A stretch of 64,000 bases of DNA from Microvirga sp052115485. Lineage in GTDB: Bacteria > Pseudomonadota > Alphaproteobacteria > Rhizobiales > Beijerinckiaceae. How positions within the stretch are numbered: position 1 is the stretch's first letter; the number at the start of each line of letters is the position of its first letter. Under the pieces are notes generated by a model. The model was not told the origin of the DNA and searched no databases. It worked only from the letters and a program-made list of their open reading frames with translations. The position numbers were made by a program, and so were the translations under genes. The stretch is from NCBI RefSeq assembly GCF_052115485.1, contig NZ_JBFRGU010000006.1, positions 1 to 64,000 on the forward strand, read 5' to 3'. Below, in pieces: positions 1 through 8,625 of this stretch.

Positions 1-2195
1 ATACCGAACTTCGCACCGGGGTTCAGAACCAGCGCATAGGTCACCGTGTCCCCGACGACACCCGCCGGGCGAACGTTTGCCACCGCCGCATAAGCCAGCG
101 CGTTCTCCTGAATCGACACAGACCCGCCAACAACAACAGGGGCAATCGGCCCCGTGGGCTGGGTTGTCAGCGAAACCGTTCCGTCGACGAACTTGAGTGT
201 CTGGATGTTCCGCAGTTCGTCTGTGCCATCGTGGTCGACACGCTTGTCGGCAACAGTCCAACTGCCGTCGCTATTTTTTGTGATGGTGTAGTCTGATTTC
301 TGACCGGAAAAGACGGCAACGTTCTCACCTGCTCCGCCGTCCAACGTGTCATCGCCTTGACCGCCCTGGAGCGTATTGTCTCCGCTATTACCCGTAATGA
401 CATTGTTCAGGGCATTGCCCGTGCCGCCGAGATTGGCACTCCCCGTCAGGATGAGATTCTCTACCTGATCGATCAGGGTGTAGGAAAGCGAAGCTTGGAC
501 CGTGTCGATCCCCTCGTCTGCGTTCTCAATAACGAGATCGACGGCGTCGTCCACGATATAGGTGTCGTTGCCCGCGCCGCCCCGCAACTCGTCCGCGCCC
601 GCACCGCCGTCGAGAACGTTGTTGCCGTCGTTACCGACGATCACGTTGGACATCGCATTGCCGGTCCCGTCGATATCGCCGCTGCCCGTCAGAACGAGCT
701 TTTCGATATTCGCCGCAAGCACAAACGAAACCGAGGCTTCGACCGTATCGTCGCCCTCGCCCGCATATTCGATGACCCGGTCACCCTCATGGTCCACGAT
801 GTAGAGATCGTTGCCGGCGCCTCCCCGAAGCTCGTCCGCGCCCTCGCCGCCGTCCAACACGTTGTTGCCGCTGTTGCCAACGATCACGTTGGATATCGCG
901 TTGCCGGTCCCGGCAAGATCCGCCGTTCCTCTCAGAACGAGGTTCTCGACATTCGCGCCGAGCACATAGCTGACCGACGCACGGACCGTGTCGACCCCTT
1001 CATCCGCATTCTCGATAACGAGATCGCCGGCGTCGTCCACGATATAGATGTCGTTGCCTGCCCCACCTCGCATCTCATCTGCGCCGGCACCGCCGTCGAG
1101 AATGTTGTCGCCGCTATTACCCGTAATGACATTGTTAAGGGCGTTGCCAGTGCCGTTGAGATTGGCACTCCCCGTCAGGGCGAGATTTTCTACGTGATCG
1201 GTCAGCGCGTAGGAAAGCGAAGCCCGGACCGTATCGATCCCCTCGTCAGCGCTCTCGACGACGAGATCGCCGGATTCGTCCACGACATAAACGTCGTCGC
1301 CCGCGCCGCCCCGCAGCTCATCCGCACCTGTGCCGCCGTCCAGTGTGTCAGCACCTTCGCCGCCGTCGAGAATATCGTCCCCGCCGCTGCCGGAGATTGA
1401 ATCGTTCCCATCTCCACCCAGAAGCGTCTCGCTCCCGTCTCCCCCATAGGCGGTGTCATCGCCGCTTCCGAGGTCGACAATCCCACTGATTACTCCTCCG
1501 CGCCCATCGTAGAGATCATCTCCGCCGAGAAGCGAAACCTTGCCCCAAAGCTGGCCGATATTGCGAACGGTATCTCGCCCTTCTCCGCCCTGAACGGCAG
1601 TTTCAGCGACAACCACACCGGAATTGTTAAAGGACGCAGCCGATTCCGTTTTCGTCGCCAAGGCTACGCCGATACTTCCGATGCCTCCCAGCGCCCGGAT
1701 CGTCCCCGTGTTCGTCACCTGGCTGCTGTTGGGAAGTCGAATTCCATATGTGATGGCCGTGATGGTTCCGGAATTTACGATCTGGGTGCCTGTCGCAAAG
1801 TCATCATCCCCCAGGATTCCGATTGCGCCGGTAATAACACCCGTGTTGGCGACCATCGAGTCGGTGTAACCTATAAAGATCGCCTGCTGGGTTCCGAAGA
1901 CCTGGCCATAGTTGCTTATTATCCCGCTATTGATGAAGATTCCGGTCACCCCACCCTGCACCACTCCGGTCGTGCCAATATTGATGGTGCTGCCCAGCCC
2001 CACGAAAAAGATGCCTGTATCTTGGCCGGAGACAAATCCATAGATGGAAGCTCCTTGATCGAAGGGATACTCGGTCCCGGTAATCCCGTAACTCGTGGCA
2101 CTTTGAATCGAGCCCTGTTCGGTGACGATCAGATGGTTACCCGAATAAACATACTGCTCATAAACATCTGAACCAGAAAAATATTCGATAGCCAT
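1..2195 (-). CDS. RTX-type calcium-binding repeat surface protein, 3' end cut by window
   Basis: The frame reads leftward from an ATG at 2195, behind an AGGAG ribosome binding site at about 2203-2207. It stays open for 731 codons to the window edge, so the C-terminus is missing. Residues 1-190 repeat NTGxI / NSGxI motifs, as in secreted beta-helix proteins. Residues about 215-285 hold calcium-binding nonapeptides such as GGDGNDSISG. Residues 286-609 are four 81-residue units, followed by a conserved segment (AVFSGQKSDYTIT, LKFVDGTVSL) and the beginning of a cadherin-like domain. No N-terminal signal peptide is visible. That fits type I secretion, for which the signal would be at the missing C-terminus. 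No enzymatic or toxin domain is seen, so an adhesin or matrix role is more likely than a haemolysin; this is inference. Confidence 0.85.
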   Translation of the reverse strand, partial: MAIEYFSGSDVYEQYVYSGNHLIVTEQGSIQSATSYGITGTEYPFDQGASIYGFVSGQDTGIFFVGLGSTINIGTTGVVQGGVTGIFINSGIISNYGQVFGTQQAIFIGYTDSMVANTGVITGAIGILGDDDFATGTQIVNSGTITAITYGIRLPNSSQVTNTGTIRALGGIGSIGVALATKTESAASFNNSGVVVAETAVQGGEGRDTVRNIGQLWGKVSLLGGDDLYDGRGGVISGIVDLGSGDDTAYGGDGSETLLGGDGNDSISGSGGDDILDGGEGADTLDGGTGADELRGGAGDDVYVVDESGDLVVESADEGIDTVRASLSYALTDHVENLALTGSANLNGTGNALNNVITGNSGDNILDGGAGADEMRGGAGNDIYIVDDAGDLVIENADEGVDTVRASVSYVLGANVENLVLRGTADLAGTGNAISNVIVGNSGNNVLDGGEGADELRGGAGNDLYIVDHEGDRVIEYAGEGDDTVEASVSFVLAANIEKLVLTGSGDIDGTGNAMSNVIVGNDGNNVLDGGAGADELRGGAGNDTYIVDDAVDLVIENADEGIDTVQASLSYTLIDQVENLILTGSANLGGTGNALNNVITGNSGDNTLQGGQGDDTLDGGAGENVAVFSGQKSDYTITKNSDGSWTVADKRVDHDGTDELRNIQTLKFVDGTVSLTTQPTGPIAPVVVGGSVSIQENALAYAAVANVRPAGVVGDTVTYALVLNPGAKFG
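366..1337 (-). repeat. Four tandem 243-bp units encoding 81-residue RTX-linked repeats
   Basis: The motif LDGGxGADExRGGAGND recurs at exact 243-bp spacing, with units beginning near 1337, 1094, 851 and 608. Each unit also carries a YIVDxxxDLVIExAxEG segment, a VENLxLTG segment and a TGNAxxNVIxGN segment. The units differ at scattered positions, so they are diverged and still in frame. Confidence 0.9.
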
Positions 2196-2275
2196 AACGA
2201 GCTCCTGAACGCGCGTGTATACGACATTAATCTAACTATAAACTACAGAACGTCCAGTCAAAACTAAATTTACGC

Positions 2276-2294
2276 TAAAGTATGTGATACTTTA
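2276..2294. promoter_or_regulatory. Palindrome inside an AT-rich island upstream of the RTX gene
   Basis: TAAAGTAT-GTG-ATACTTTA is a perfect 8-3-8 inverted repeat about 80 bp upstream of the RTX start. It sits in a stretch of very AT-rich DNA, about 2215-2395, that contrasts with the GC-rich surroundings. A regulator site is likely. AT-rich DNA of this kind is also the usual target of silencers such as MucR/Ros or H-NS-like proteins. No regulator can be named from the sequence. Confidence 0.4.
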
Positions 2295-2395
2295 ACTTAA
2301 AATGATACATTATATCCACAAAATTAGGCTATCTATATCATATATATACTCTAGATAGTATAATGATATAATATATAATTGTCAAGAACTGGCGC

Positions 2396-2935
2396 CCAGA
2401 TCAAGTCTTAACGACACTTTTTTCAGGGCAGACAGGCGGATCGGCGGTCGATCATCGCGGCGACAACGGGTCCGTACGGATCGATTACCGGTTCAGAAAA
2501 CCGGCCCCTGACCAGCTAGTATCGATGCACGAACCGTGCAGTGCCGATTCCGATTCGACGAGCGTTTGACTGACCTCGTAGATCACCTCGGCGGCTCGCG
2601 AATAACCGCGATGTAGAGAGAATCCCAAGCGTCAGATCGGTCCAGAAGTGGGTGCAACCTGTTCGATGAACTCAGGCTGACGTTGATGTCGTTGGCAGTC
2701 GTTGACATCGATCGTCGACCCACCGGTGGAAGCAAGGGCACAGGTCGGCAGCGACGGAAGCCGCAACCGGCGAGGACTCAGACGAGTCCATCGCAATCGA
2801 CTAGTATGGCGCTTCCACGACGATGCCGAGGTTTCGGCAGCGAAGCGTGTTTTTTAAGCCTGGCCTTTTGGGCCGCGCGGCGGCCTATCCTCAAATCCGC
2901 GCAACGACGCTCTTGAGTTTGCAATAGCTCCGCAG
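2396..2935. other. Intergenic stretch with no recognisable gene
   Basis: Short open frames occur on both strands, but none has a recognisable product, a good ribosome binding site or coding-like codon use. Given the decayed fragments immediately to the right, this is probably degraded former coding DNA. Confidence 0.5.
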
Positions 2936-3210
2936 GCACGGGTCCGAAAATCTCTTCCTGCACGATGGGATCTTCGACGCTTCGCGCCAGAATGACGGTC
3001 GGCTCGAAGAACCAGCCTTCCTTGATCCGCTCACTCTGTGCGATCCGGCCACCCGTCAGGATCGTGTTTCCGGCCGCGCGTGCCGCTGCCAAGTGGGTAT
3101 CGATTTTTGCGAGATGCTGAATCGAATTGACGGGACCAAGATCGCAATCCGTGAGGCCATGGCATCCGCATCGCACGGTTGCGGGCGACAAGTTTTTCCA
3201 GGAAGACGAG
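2936..3210 (-). pseudogene. Aldehyde dehydrogenase remnant (internal fragment, frameshifted)
   Basis: Reading leftward, one frame gives FLEKLVARNRAMR, which matches the region of ALDH enzymes just before the DPLDxxTDLGPV motif. After a frame change the next frame gives CDLGPVNSIQHLAKID, then GNTILTGGR, EGWFFEPTVI and VQEEIFGPV in the correct family order. Both the catalytic-cysteine region and the C-terminal third are absent. The reading frame beyond GPV is unrelated. This is a fragment of a betaine-aldehyde-dehydrogenase-like gene, not a functional gene. Confidence 0.75.
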
Positions 3211-3214
3211 CCTA

Positions 3215-3560
3215 CCTTGATGAGGTCATTTCCGCTCGAGCTGTTGACGATTTCGACGCCCACGTTTCTGACGCGATGGTGATCGTCTTCTCGACGTTCG
3301 CGCCCGCCAGATCCGTCGCCTTGACGACAAGATCGAAGGTGCGCTGCTGTTCGAAATCGATCCGAATACCGTCCTTACCAACGACGAGCCACTCGCCGTT
3401 GATGCTCTCGATGCCGAAAAGTCCCCCCGCCGTCCGTTACCGCCGCCGCCGACAAGACTGTCACTACCTACATCTGTCATTTTTGCTTTTGCCGTCCAAC
3501 GTATCGTCACCGCCCGCTGTCGATGGTATCATTGCCACGCTGAACCTTGACGTATTCGCT
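3215..3560 (-). pseudogene. Decayed RTX/cadherin-like gene fragment
   Basis: In three different minus-strand frames, and in the expected order, one finds GGDDTLDGKSKND (RTX nonapeptide-like), SDSLVGGGGNG, FEQQRTFDLVVKATDLAG (a cadherin-like strand typical of RTX surface proteins) and VEIVNSSSGNDLIK. Several frame changes and a stop interrupt it. Its right-to-left order runs straight into the aldehyde dehydrogenase remnant. The fragment appears to be a dead relative of the RTX gene at 1-2195. Confidence 0.65.
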
Positions 3561-3624
3561 AATTGGAACCTCCGGGCCCCAAGCTGGTTCCTAGCCAATA
3601 TTCTTCGATCTGCGGAGAATGCCC

Positions 3625-4137
3625 ATGGCGCAAATCAACACGGCCACTCAGGCAACCATCCCGCTACCAAACAAAACTTCGGTCGAGCTGACCGTAAATG
3701 GTGTTGAAGCCAAGCTTGATGTCGCTCCGTGGACGACTTTGCTGGACGCGCTACGAGAGCATCTCGATCTCACCGGCACGAAAAAGGGTTGCGATCACGG
3801 CCAATGCGGGGCCTGCACTGTGCTGGTCGACGGACGACGGATCAACTCTTGCCTCACGCTTGCCGTCATGAAGGACGGCACCCAAGTGACCACGATCGAG
3901 GGTCTTGCGACAAAGAACGGGGTATTACACCCGCTGCAACAGGCATTTATCGACCATGACGCGTTCCAATGCGGCTATTGCACGCCCGGCCAAATCTGCT
4001 CGGCGGCGGGGCTGATCGCTGAAGGCCACGCAAAAAACCCTGACGAAATCCGCGAGTTGATGAGCGGCAACATCTGTCGCTGCGGCGCTTATCCGAACAT
4101 CGTTGCGGCCATCCGGCAGGTGATGGAGGCATCATGA
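3625..4137 (+). CDS. paoA: Aldehyde oxidoreductase [2Fe-2S] subunit (PaoA/YagT-like)
   Basis: Small subunit of a three-subunit molybdenum hydroxylase that passes electrons between the Mo site and FAD. The plant-type ferredoxin motif is GCDHGQCGACTVLVDG...SC. The second cluster is CGYCTPGQ with NICRCGAYPN, the xanthine-oxidase-family pattern. The closest recognisable relative is E. coli PaoA. Unlike PaoA, it has no N-terminal twin-arginine signal: the protein starts only about 15 residues before the ferredoxin domain. An in-frame ATG at 3619 exists, but GGAG at 3614-3617 is better spaced for 3625. Its stop overlaps the start of the next gene (ATGA), so the two are translationally coupled. Confidence 0.9.
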   Translation: MAQINTATQATIPLPNKTSVELTVNGVEAKLDVAPWTTLLDALREHLDLTGTKKGCDHGQCGACTVLVDGRRINSCLTLAVMKDGTQVTTIEGLATKNGVLHPLQQAFIDHDAFQCGYCTPGQICSAAGLIAEGHAKNPDEIRELMSGNICRCGAYPNIVAAIRQVMEAS

Positions 4138-5150
4138 TCAATTTCCAATACGCGCGCGCCAACGATGTCGCCGACGCGGTTCGACAACTTGGAGCCGAGC
4201 CCACGGCAAAGTTCATCGCTGGTGGTACCAACTTGCTTGATCTCATGAAGGAGGATGTCGAGCGTCCTACCCGGTTGATCGATATCACGCGGTTGCCGCT
4301 CTCGAAGATCGAAGAGACCGCTGACGGCGGTGTGCGGATCGGTGCGCTTGTGACCAATGCGGATCTCGCCTGGAGCGCGCTGATTGCACAACGATACCCA
4401 GTGCTTGCAAGCGCCATTCTGGCGGGCGCTTCGGCGCAGTTGCGCAACATGGCGTCTACCGGTGGCAATCTCTTGCAGCGTACGCGTTGCTTATACTTTT
4501 ACGACACGGCGACGCCATGCAACAAGCGCGAACCCGGTAGCGGTTGCTCCGCGATAAAGGGCCTCAATCGTATCAACGCGATTTTAGGGACGAGCGATAC
4601 CTGCATCGCCACCCATCCCTCCGACATGTGCGTGGCACTCGCCGCCCTCGAAGCAAAAGTTCATGTCGCCGGACTTAAGGGGGAGCGCATCATCCCCTTT
4701 GCGAATTTTCATCGCTTGCCCGGGAACACGCCGCAGCGCGACACCAATCTGGATACGAGCGAGATCGTCACCGCAGTGGAACTTCCGGTCCAGGGTTTTG
4801 CCAAGAATTACACCTATCTCAAAATCCGCGATCGTCTGTCCTATGCCTTTGCACTGGTGTCCGTAGCGGTTGGGTTGGAGATGGACGGCAATACGATCCG
4901 CCAAGCTCGGTTCGCCCTCGGCGGCGTGGCGCATAAACCTTGGCGGGATCAGTCGGCCGAAGCCACTTTGATTGGACAAGTTGCGAGCCCAGACATTTTC
5001 AAACGCGCAGCGGGCCTGGCGCTACGCGATGCCAAGGGTTTCGAGCACAACACGTTCAAGATCGAGCTCGCACATCGCACCATCGTTCGCGCACTGACAC
5101 AAGCGGCACAGGGCACGCCGCAATCGCAAACCAACAAGAAAATCGCGTGA
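4134..5150 (+). CDS. paoB: Aldehyde oxidoreductase FAD subunit with extra [4Fe-4S] site (PaoB/YagS-like)
   Basis: A 338-residue FAD-binding subunit of the molybdenum hydroxylase family. The FAD loop AGGTNLLDLMK (residues 29-39) and STGGNLLQRTRC are characteristic. Cysteines at about 119, 129, 138 and 157 lie in the insertion TRCLYFYDTATPCNKREPG...GCSA. This insertion is specific to the PaoB type, where it binds a [4Fe-4S] cluster. It separates this enzyme from ordinary xanthine dehydrogenases. The gene starts within the stop codon of the upstream Fe-S subunit, behind GGAGG. It is followed after 7 bp by the Mo subunit, so the three form one transcript. Confidence 0.9.
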   Translation: MINFQYARANDVADAVRQLGAEPTAKFIAGGTNLLDLMKEDVERPTRLIDITRLPLSKIEETADGGVRIGALVTNADLAWSALIAQRYPVLASAILAGASAQLRNMASTGGNLLQRTRCLYFYDTATPCNKREPGSGCSAIKGLNRINAILGTSDTCIATHPSDMCVALAALEAKVHVAGLKGERIIPFANFHRLPGNTPQRDTNLDTSEIVTAVELPVQGFAKNYTYLKIRDRLSYAFALVSVAVGLEMDGNTIRQARFALGGVAHKPWRDQSAEATLIGQVASPDIFKRAAGLALRDAKGFEHNTFKIELAHRTIVRALTQAAQGTPQSQTNKKIA

Positions 5151-5157
5151 GGCTGCA

Positions 5158-7524
5158 ATGCCACGTTACCGCTTCACACGCTCAAACTTAGGTGACATCA
5201 GCCGTCGAGGTGTCTTGCGGGGGGCTGTCGCCGCGAGCTTACTCGGACGCGGCGTCAACGCCGCTTCGTTCTCCGCAGTCACAGCTGAACAAGAAGGTCA
5301 AGCGAGCAAGCCAATGGGATCTTATATCGGTAGTCCCGCCTCTCGCGTCGACGGACGTGACAAGGTCACGGGAGCGGCGAAATATGCTGGTGAGTTCAAG
5401 GCGTCTGGTCTCGTCCATGGCAGCGTCGTCGGCTCGACGATTGCAAGGGGGCGAATTGCAAGCATCGATATCGGCGAAGCCATGAAAGTCGATGGTGTCA
5501 TCGCCATACTATCGCACGAAAACCGACCACCCATGGCCGACAACGACAAGGCCTACAAGGACGATGTGGCGCCCGATGAGGGCTCACCGTTCCGCCCCCT
5601 GTATGACGACAAGATAAGGTTCAGCGGACAGCCGATCGCGTTGGTGTTAGCCGAGAACTCCGAGACCGCACGCTTCGCGGCTTCGCTCGTCCGCATGAGC
5701 TATGAAACGGCCCCTCACGTCACCGATATATACAGCAAACTAGACGACGCCTTTGCCCTGAAGACGCCCGCAAAGCCACGGGGCGACGCAGCGAAAGCCT
5801 TTGCGGCGTCCGATGTGCGTCACCATGGCGAGTACTATGTCCCGATCGAACATCACAATCCCATGGAGCCGTATGCCTCGACTGTCACGTGGGATGGTGG
5901 CGGAAAGATCACGATCTATGACAAAACCCAAGGGGTGCAGAATGTGCATCGTTATGTATGCGGCGTCTTCGACCTGAAGCCGGAAGATGTCCGCATCATG
6001 TCGCCTTTTGTCGGCGGTGCATTTGGCTCCGGCCTGCGGCCACAATATCAGGTCGCTCTCGCTGTATTGGCAGCGCGTGCGCTGGAGCGTTCGGTGCGTG
6101 TGGTGCTGACACGCCAGCAGATGTATTCCCTCGGCTACCGGCCCGCGATGATCCAGCGGATCGAGCTGGGCGCAAAGACCGATGGAGAGATCGACGCGAT
6201 CACACATGACGCGATCACGGTGACGTCGCAATACGAGGACTTCCATCGTCGTGAGACCATCTGGTCAAATCTTCTCTACAAGAGCGCTAATGCGAGGTAT
6301 GCACACAAATTGGTGCGGCTCGATCTTGCGACGCCGTGCGATATGCGTGCCCCGAGCGCTGCGACCGGTGTCTATGCACTCGAATCCGCGATGGATGAAC
6401 TCGCGGTCGCACTCGAGCTTGATCCGGTCGAACTTCGCTTACGATGTTACTCGGAGCGTGATCAGGACACCGGTTTGCCATATAGCAGCAAGAGCCTGCG
6501 CGAATGTTACCGGCAGGGTGCAGAGGCGTTCGGGTGGGACAAACGCAGCCCAGAGCCTCGCACAATGCGCGACGGTAGCGAGTTGGTCGGTTGGGGCATG
6601 GCGACGGGAATCTGGGAGGCGTTGCAGGTACCGATCACAGTTCGTATTGCGCTGACCGCTAATGGGCGGGCACAGATTTCGTGCGCGACATCCGATATCG
6701 GCACCGGAACCTACACGATCATGGCGCAGGTCGCAGCTGACATGCTTGGCCTTCCCCTCGAAAGTATCGATGTCAGGCTGGGCGATTCGACACTACCGCA
6801 GTCGCCGGTGGAAGGCGGATCCTGGATCGCGGCCTCAGTATCGAACGGAATCGTCACAACCGCCAACGCCATTCGCGAAGAACTGCTGCGTCTAGCAAAA
6901 GGAATGCCGAATTCGTCACTCGCGACGACAACTCTGGACAGTATCACCCTCTCCGGCGGCATGATCGTTAGTAAACAAAACAACACCCATGCCGTGACAA
7001 TCGCAGATGCGATGCGGCATGGCGGCGTCGATCAAATCGTACAGGAGAAGACCACACGCTTCGCCAACGACGGCTCCCACGCGCATAACACGCATTCGGC
7101 GGTCTTCGCCGAGGTGAAAGTGGACGAGCAACTGGGTGTCATCCGTGCCACGCGCATCGTCAGCGCCGTCGCGGCCGGGCGCATATTGAACGCCAAGACG
7201 GCGCACAGCCAGGTCATGGGTGGTATGGTTTGGGGCATGGGAATGGCCCTCCACGAGGAAACACTGATCGATCACAATTTCGGCCGCATCATGAACGCCA
7301 ACATCGCGGAATACCATGTTCCAGTGAACGCCGACGTGCACGACATCGAGGTGATCTTCGTCGACGAGCAGGATGAGATTATCAATCCGCTAGGGGTCAA
7401 AGGGCTAGGCGAGATCGGTATCGTGGGTGTCCCGGCCGCGATCGCCAATGCAATCTACCACGCTACAGGAAAACGGGTGCGCGATCTGCCGATCACGCTC
7501 GACAAGCTGAGCCGTATTTCATAG
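5158..7524 (+). CDS. paoC: Aldehyde oxidoreductase molybdenum-binding subunit (PaoC/YagR-like) with Tat-like N-terminus
   Basis: A 788-residue catalytic subunit that would oxidise an aldehyde to the acid at a molybdenum cofactor. Family hallmarks seen are SPASRVDGRDKVTGAAKY, FVGGAFGSG and the C-terminal GLGEIG loop with the catalytic glutamate near residue 752. The first 50 residues are extra compared with E. coli PaoC. They contain ISRRGVLRG (arginines 16-17), then the hydrophobic AVAASLLG and a small-residue region NAASFSA. This looks like a twin-arginine export signal. Since the small subunit here lacks one, export of the folded complex may be driven from this subunit instead. The substrate is unknown; aromatic or aliphatic aldehydes are usual for the family. 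Confidence 0.9.
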   Translation: MPRYRFTRSNLGDISRRGVLRGAVAASLLGRGVNAASFSAVTAEQEGQASKPMGSYIGSPASRVDGRDKVTGAAKYAGEFKASGLVHGSVVGSTIARGRIASIDIGEAMKVDGVIAILSHENRPPMADNDKAYKDDVAPDEGSPFRPLYDDKIRFSGQPIALVLAENSETARFAASLVRMSYETAPHVTDIYSKLDDAFALKTPAKPRGDAAKAFAASDVRHHGEYYVPIEHHNPMEPYASTVTWDGGGKITIYDKTQGVQNVHRYVCGVFDLKPEDVRIMSPFVGGAFGSGLRPQYQVALAVLAARALERSVRVVLTRQQMYSLGYRPAMIQRIELGAKTDGEIDAITHDAITVTSQYEDFHRRETIWSNLLYKSANARYAHKLVRLDLATPCDMRAPSAATGVYALESAMDELAVALELDPVELRLRCYSERDQDTGLPYSSKSLRECYRQGAEAFGWDKRSPEPRTMRDGSELVGWGMATGIWEALQVPITVRIALTANGRAQISCATSDIGTGTYTIMAQVAADMLGLPLESIDVRLGDSTLPQSPVEGGSWIAASVSNGIVTTANAIREELLRLAKGMPNSSLATTTLDSITLSGGMIVSKQNNTHAVTIADAMRHGGVDQIVQEKTTRFANDGSHAHNTHSAVFAEVKVDEQLGVIRATRIVSAVAAGRILNAKTAHSQVMGGMVWGMGMALHEETLIDHNFGRIMNANIAEYHVPVNADVHDIEVIFVDEQDEIINPLGVKGLGEIGIVGVPAAIANAIYHATGKRVRDLPITLDKLSRIS

Positions 7525-7548
7525 CTGCTTTTTTCATCCGGAGATAAC

Positions 7549-7872
7549 ATGTTCTCGGGAAACACAGATATCTTAAAGACTGCCGAGGCTTGGAGTCGCG
7601 CCGGCAGAGGCGTCGCGATAGCAACGGTGGTCGAGACGTGGGGCTCCGCTCCTCGCCCCGTCGGCAGCCACCTCGTCATCGACGAGAATACCAATTTTTG
7701 TGGATCCGTTTCGGGCGGTTGTGTTGAAGGCACGGTTATTGCTGAAGCCCTGGCAGTCATTGCCGACGGAAGATCACGGATGTTAGAATTCGGAGTCGCC
7801 GATGAAACGGCCTGGAAGGTTGGGCTTTCATGCGGTGGGCGGATCAAAGTCTACGTTGAACGGATAGACTAG
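7549..7872 (+). CDS. XdhC/CoxI-family molybdenum cofactor maturation protein, N-terminal part
   Basis: A 107-residue protein equal to the CoxI-like N-terminal domain of XdhC. It contains ATVVETWGSAPRPVGSHLV, the SVSGGCVEG motif and LSCGGRIKVYVE, each with conserved cysteine. XdhC-type proteins bind the molybdenum cofactor and load it into partner hydroxylases; E. coli PaoD does this for PaoABC. The gene is 24 bp after the Mo subunit, with a ribosome binding site (CGGAGA) ahead of its ATG. The Rossmann half that is normally fused to it is encoded separately by the next gene. Confidence 0.85.
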   Translation: MFSGNTDILKTAEAWSRAGRGVAIATVVETWGSAPRPVGSHLVIDENTNFCGSVSGGCVEGTVIAEALAVIADGRSRMLEFGVADETAWKVGLSCGGRIKVYVERID

Positions 7873-7932
7873 GGTGCTCATACCTGCGTGTCGCTTTCGG
7901 GCGTCATTCCACCAGAGATTTGAGGGAACGAC

Positions 7933-8625
7933 ATGCGGCTAGACCTCCTATCCGATCTCAATGCGGAGTGGGCAGCCCGACGTACCGCGGTTCTCATCAC
8001 CGATATAGCCTCGGACGAACAGCGCCTTGTCCGAGAAAAGGAGGTCGGAGGAGATTTCCTTGCCAAGGAATTGCAGGAGCGCCTGCGACACGGAAAAAGC
8101 GGTTTGGTGGAACGAGAAGGCCGTCAGTTCTTCCTGACCGTGCAGGTACCCACGGTGAGGGTCATCATCATCGGCGCCGTGCATATCAGCCAGGCGCTGG
8201 CCCCTATGATGAAAAGCCTCGATCTTGACGCCACCATCATCGACCCACGCACGGCCTTCGCGAGCCGGGAGCGCTTTCCGGATGTGCCGGTGCTGCCCGA
8301 GTGGCCCGATGATTCGCTGCCGGACTTGAAACTCGACCGCTACACGGCTGTCGTAGCTCTCTCTCACGATCCGAAGATCGACGACCCGGCCCTTGTGGCC
8401 GCGTTGCGTACACAATGCTTCTACATAGGCGCGCTCGGCTCGCGGAAAACACATGAGCGCCGCATGCAGCGTCTTATGGCGGCCGGCGTCGCGGAGACTG
8501 ATCTTGCCCGCATCCATGCGCCGATCGGGCTCGACATTGGAGCAGTCTCGCCTGCGGAGATCGCCATCTCCATCCTCGCCGAGGTCATTGCGACCCTGCG
8601 AAACGAGCGGAGGCGGTCGCCATGA
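7933..8625 (+). CDS. XdhC-family protein, Rossmann-domain part
   Basis: A 230-residue protein matching the C-terminal XdhC Rossmann domain: VRVIIIGAVHISQALAPM (nucleotide-binding strand and loop), DPRTAFASRERFP, VVALSHDPKIDDPAL, YIGALGSRKTHERR and IHAPIGLDIGAVSPAEIA. The GAVHIS loop replaces the usual GAGHVA. Residues 1-70 contain part of a CoxI-like segment. The start at 7933 has GAGGGA just upstream. Together with the preceding 107-residue gene it supplies both halves of a cofactor-insertion chaperone for the oxidoreductase upstream. Confidence 0.85.
   Translation: MRLDLLSDLNAEWAARRTAVLITDIASDEQRLVREKEVGGDFLAKELQERLRHGKSGLVEREGRQFFLTVQVPTVRVIIIGAVHISQALAPMMKSLDLDATIIDPRTAFASRERFPDVPVLPEWPDDSLPDLKLDRYTAVVALSHDPKIDDPALVAALRTQCFYIGALGSRKTHERRMQRLMAAGVAETDLARIHAPIGLDIGAVSPAEIAISILAEVIATLRNERRRSP

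Noticed and set aside
366..1337. Possible CRISPR-like periodic repeat
   Set aside because: The 243-bp period is fully coding and in frame, repeats are diverged, and there are no short spacers; no CRISPR array exists in the window.
357..1400. 347-codon open frame on the plus strand
   Set aside because: Antisense of the RTX repeats; its own repetition only mirrors the 243-bp period of the real minus-strand gene.
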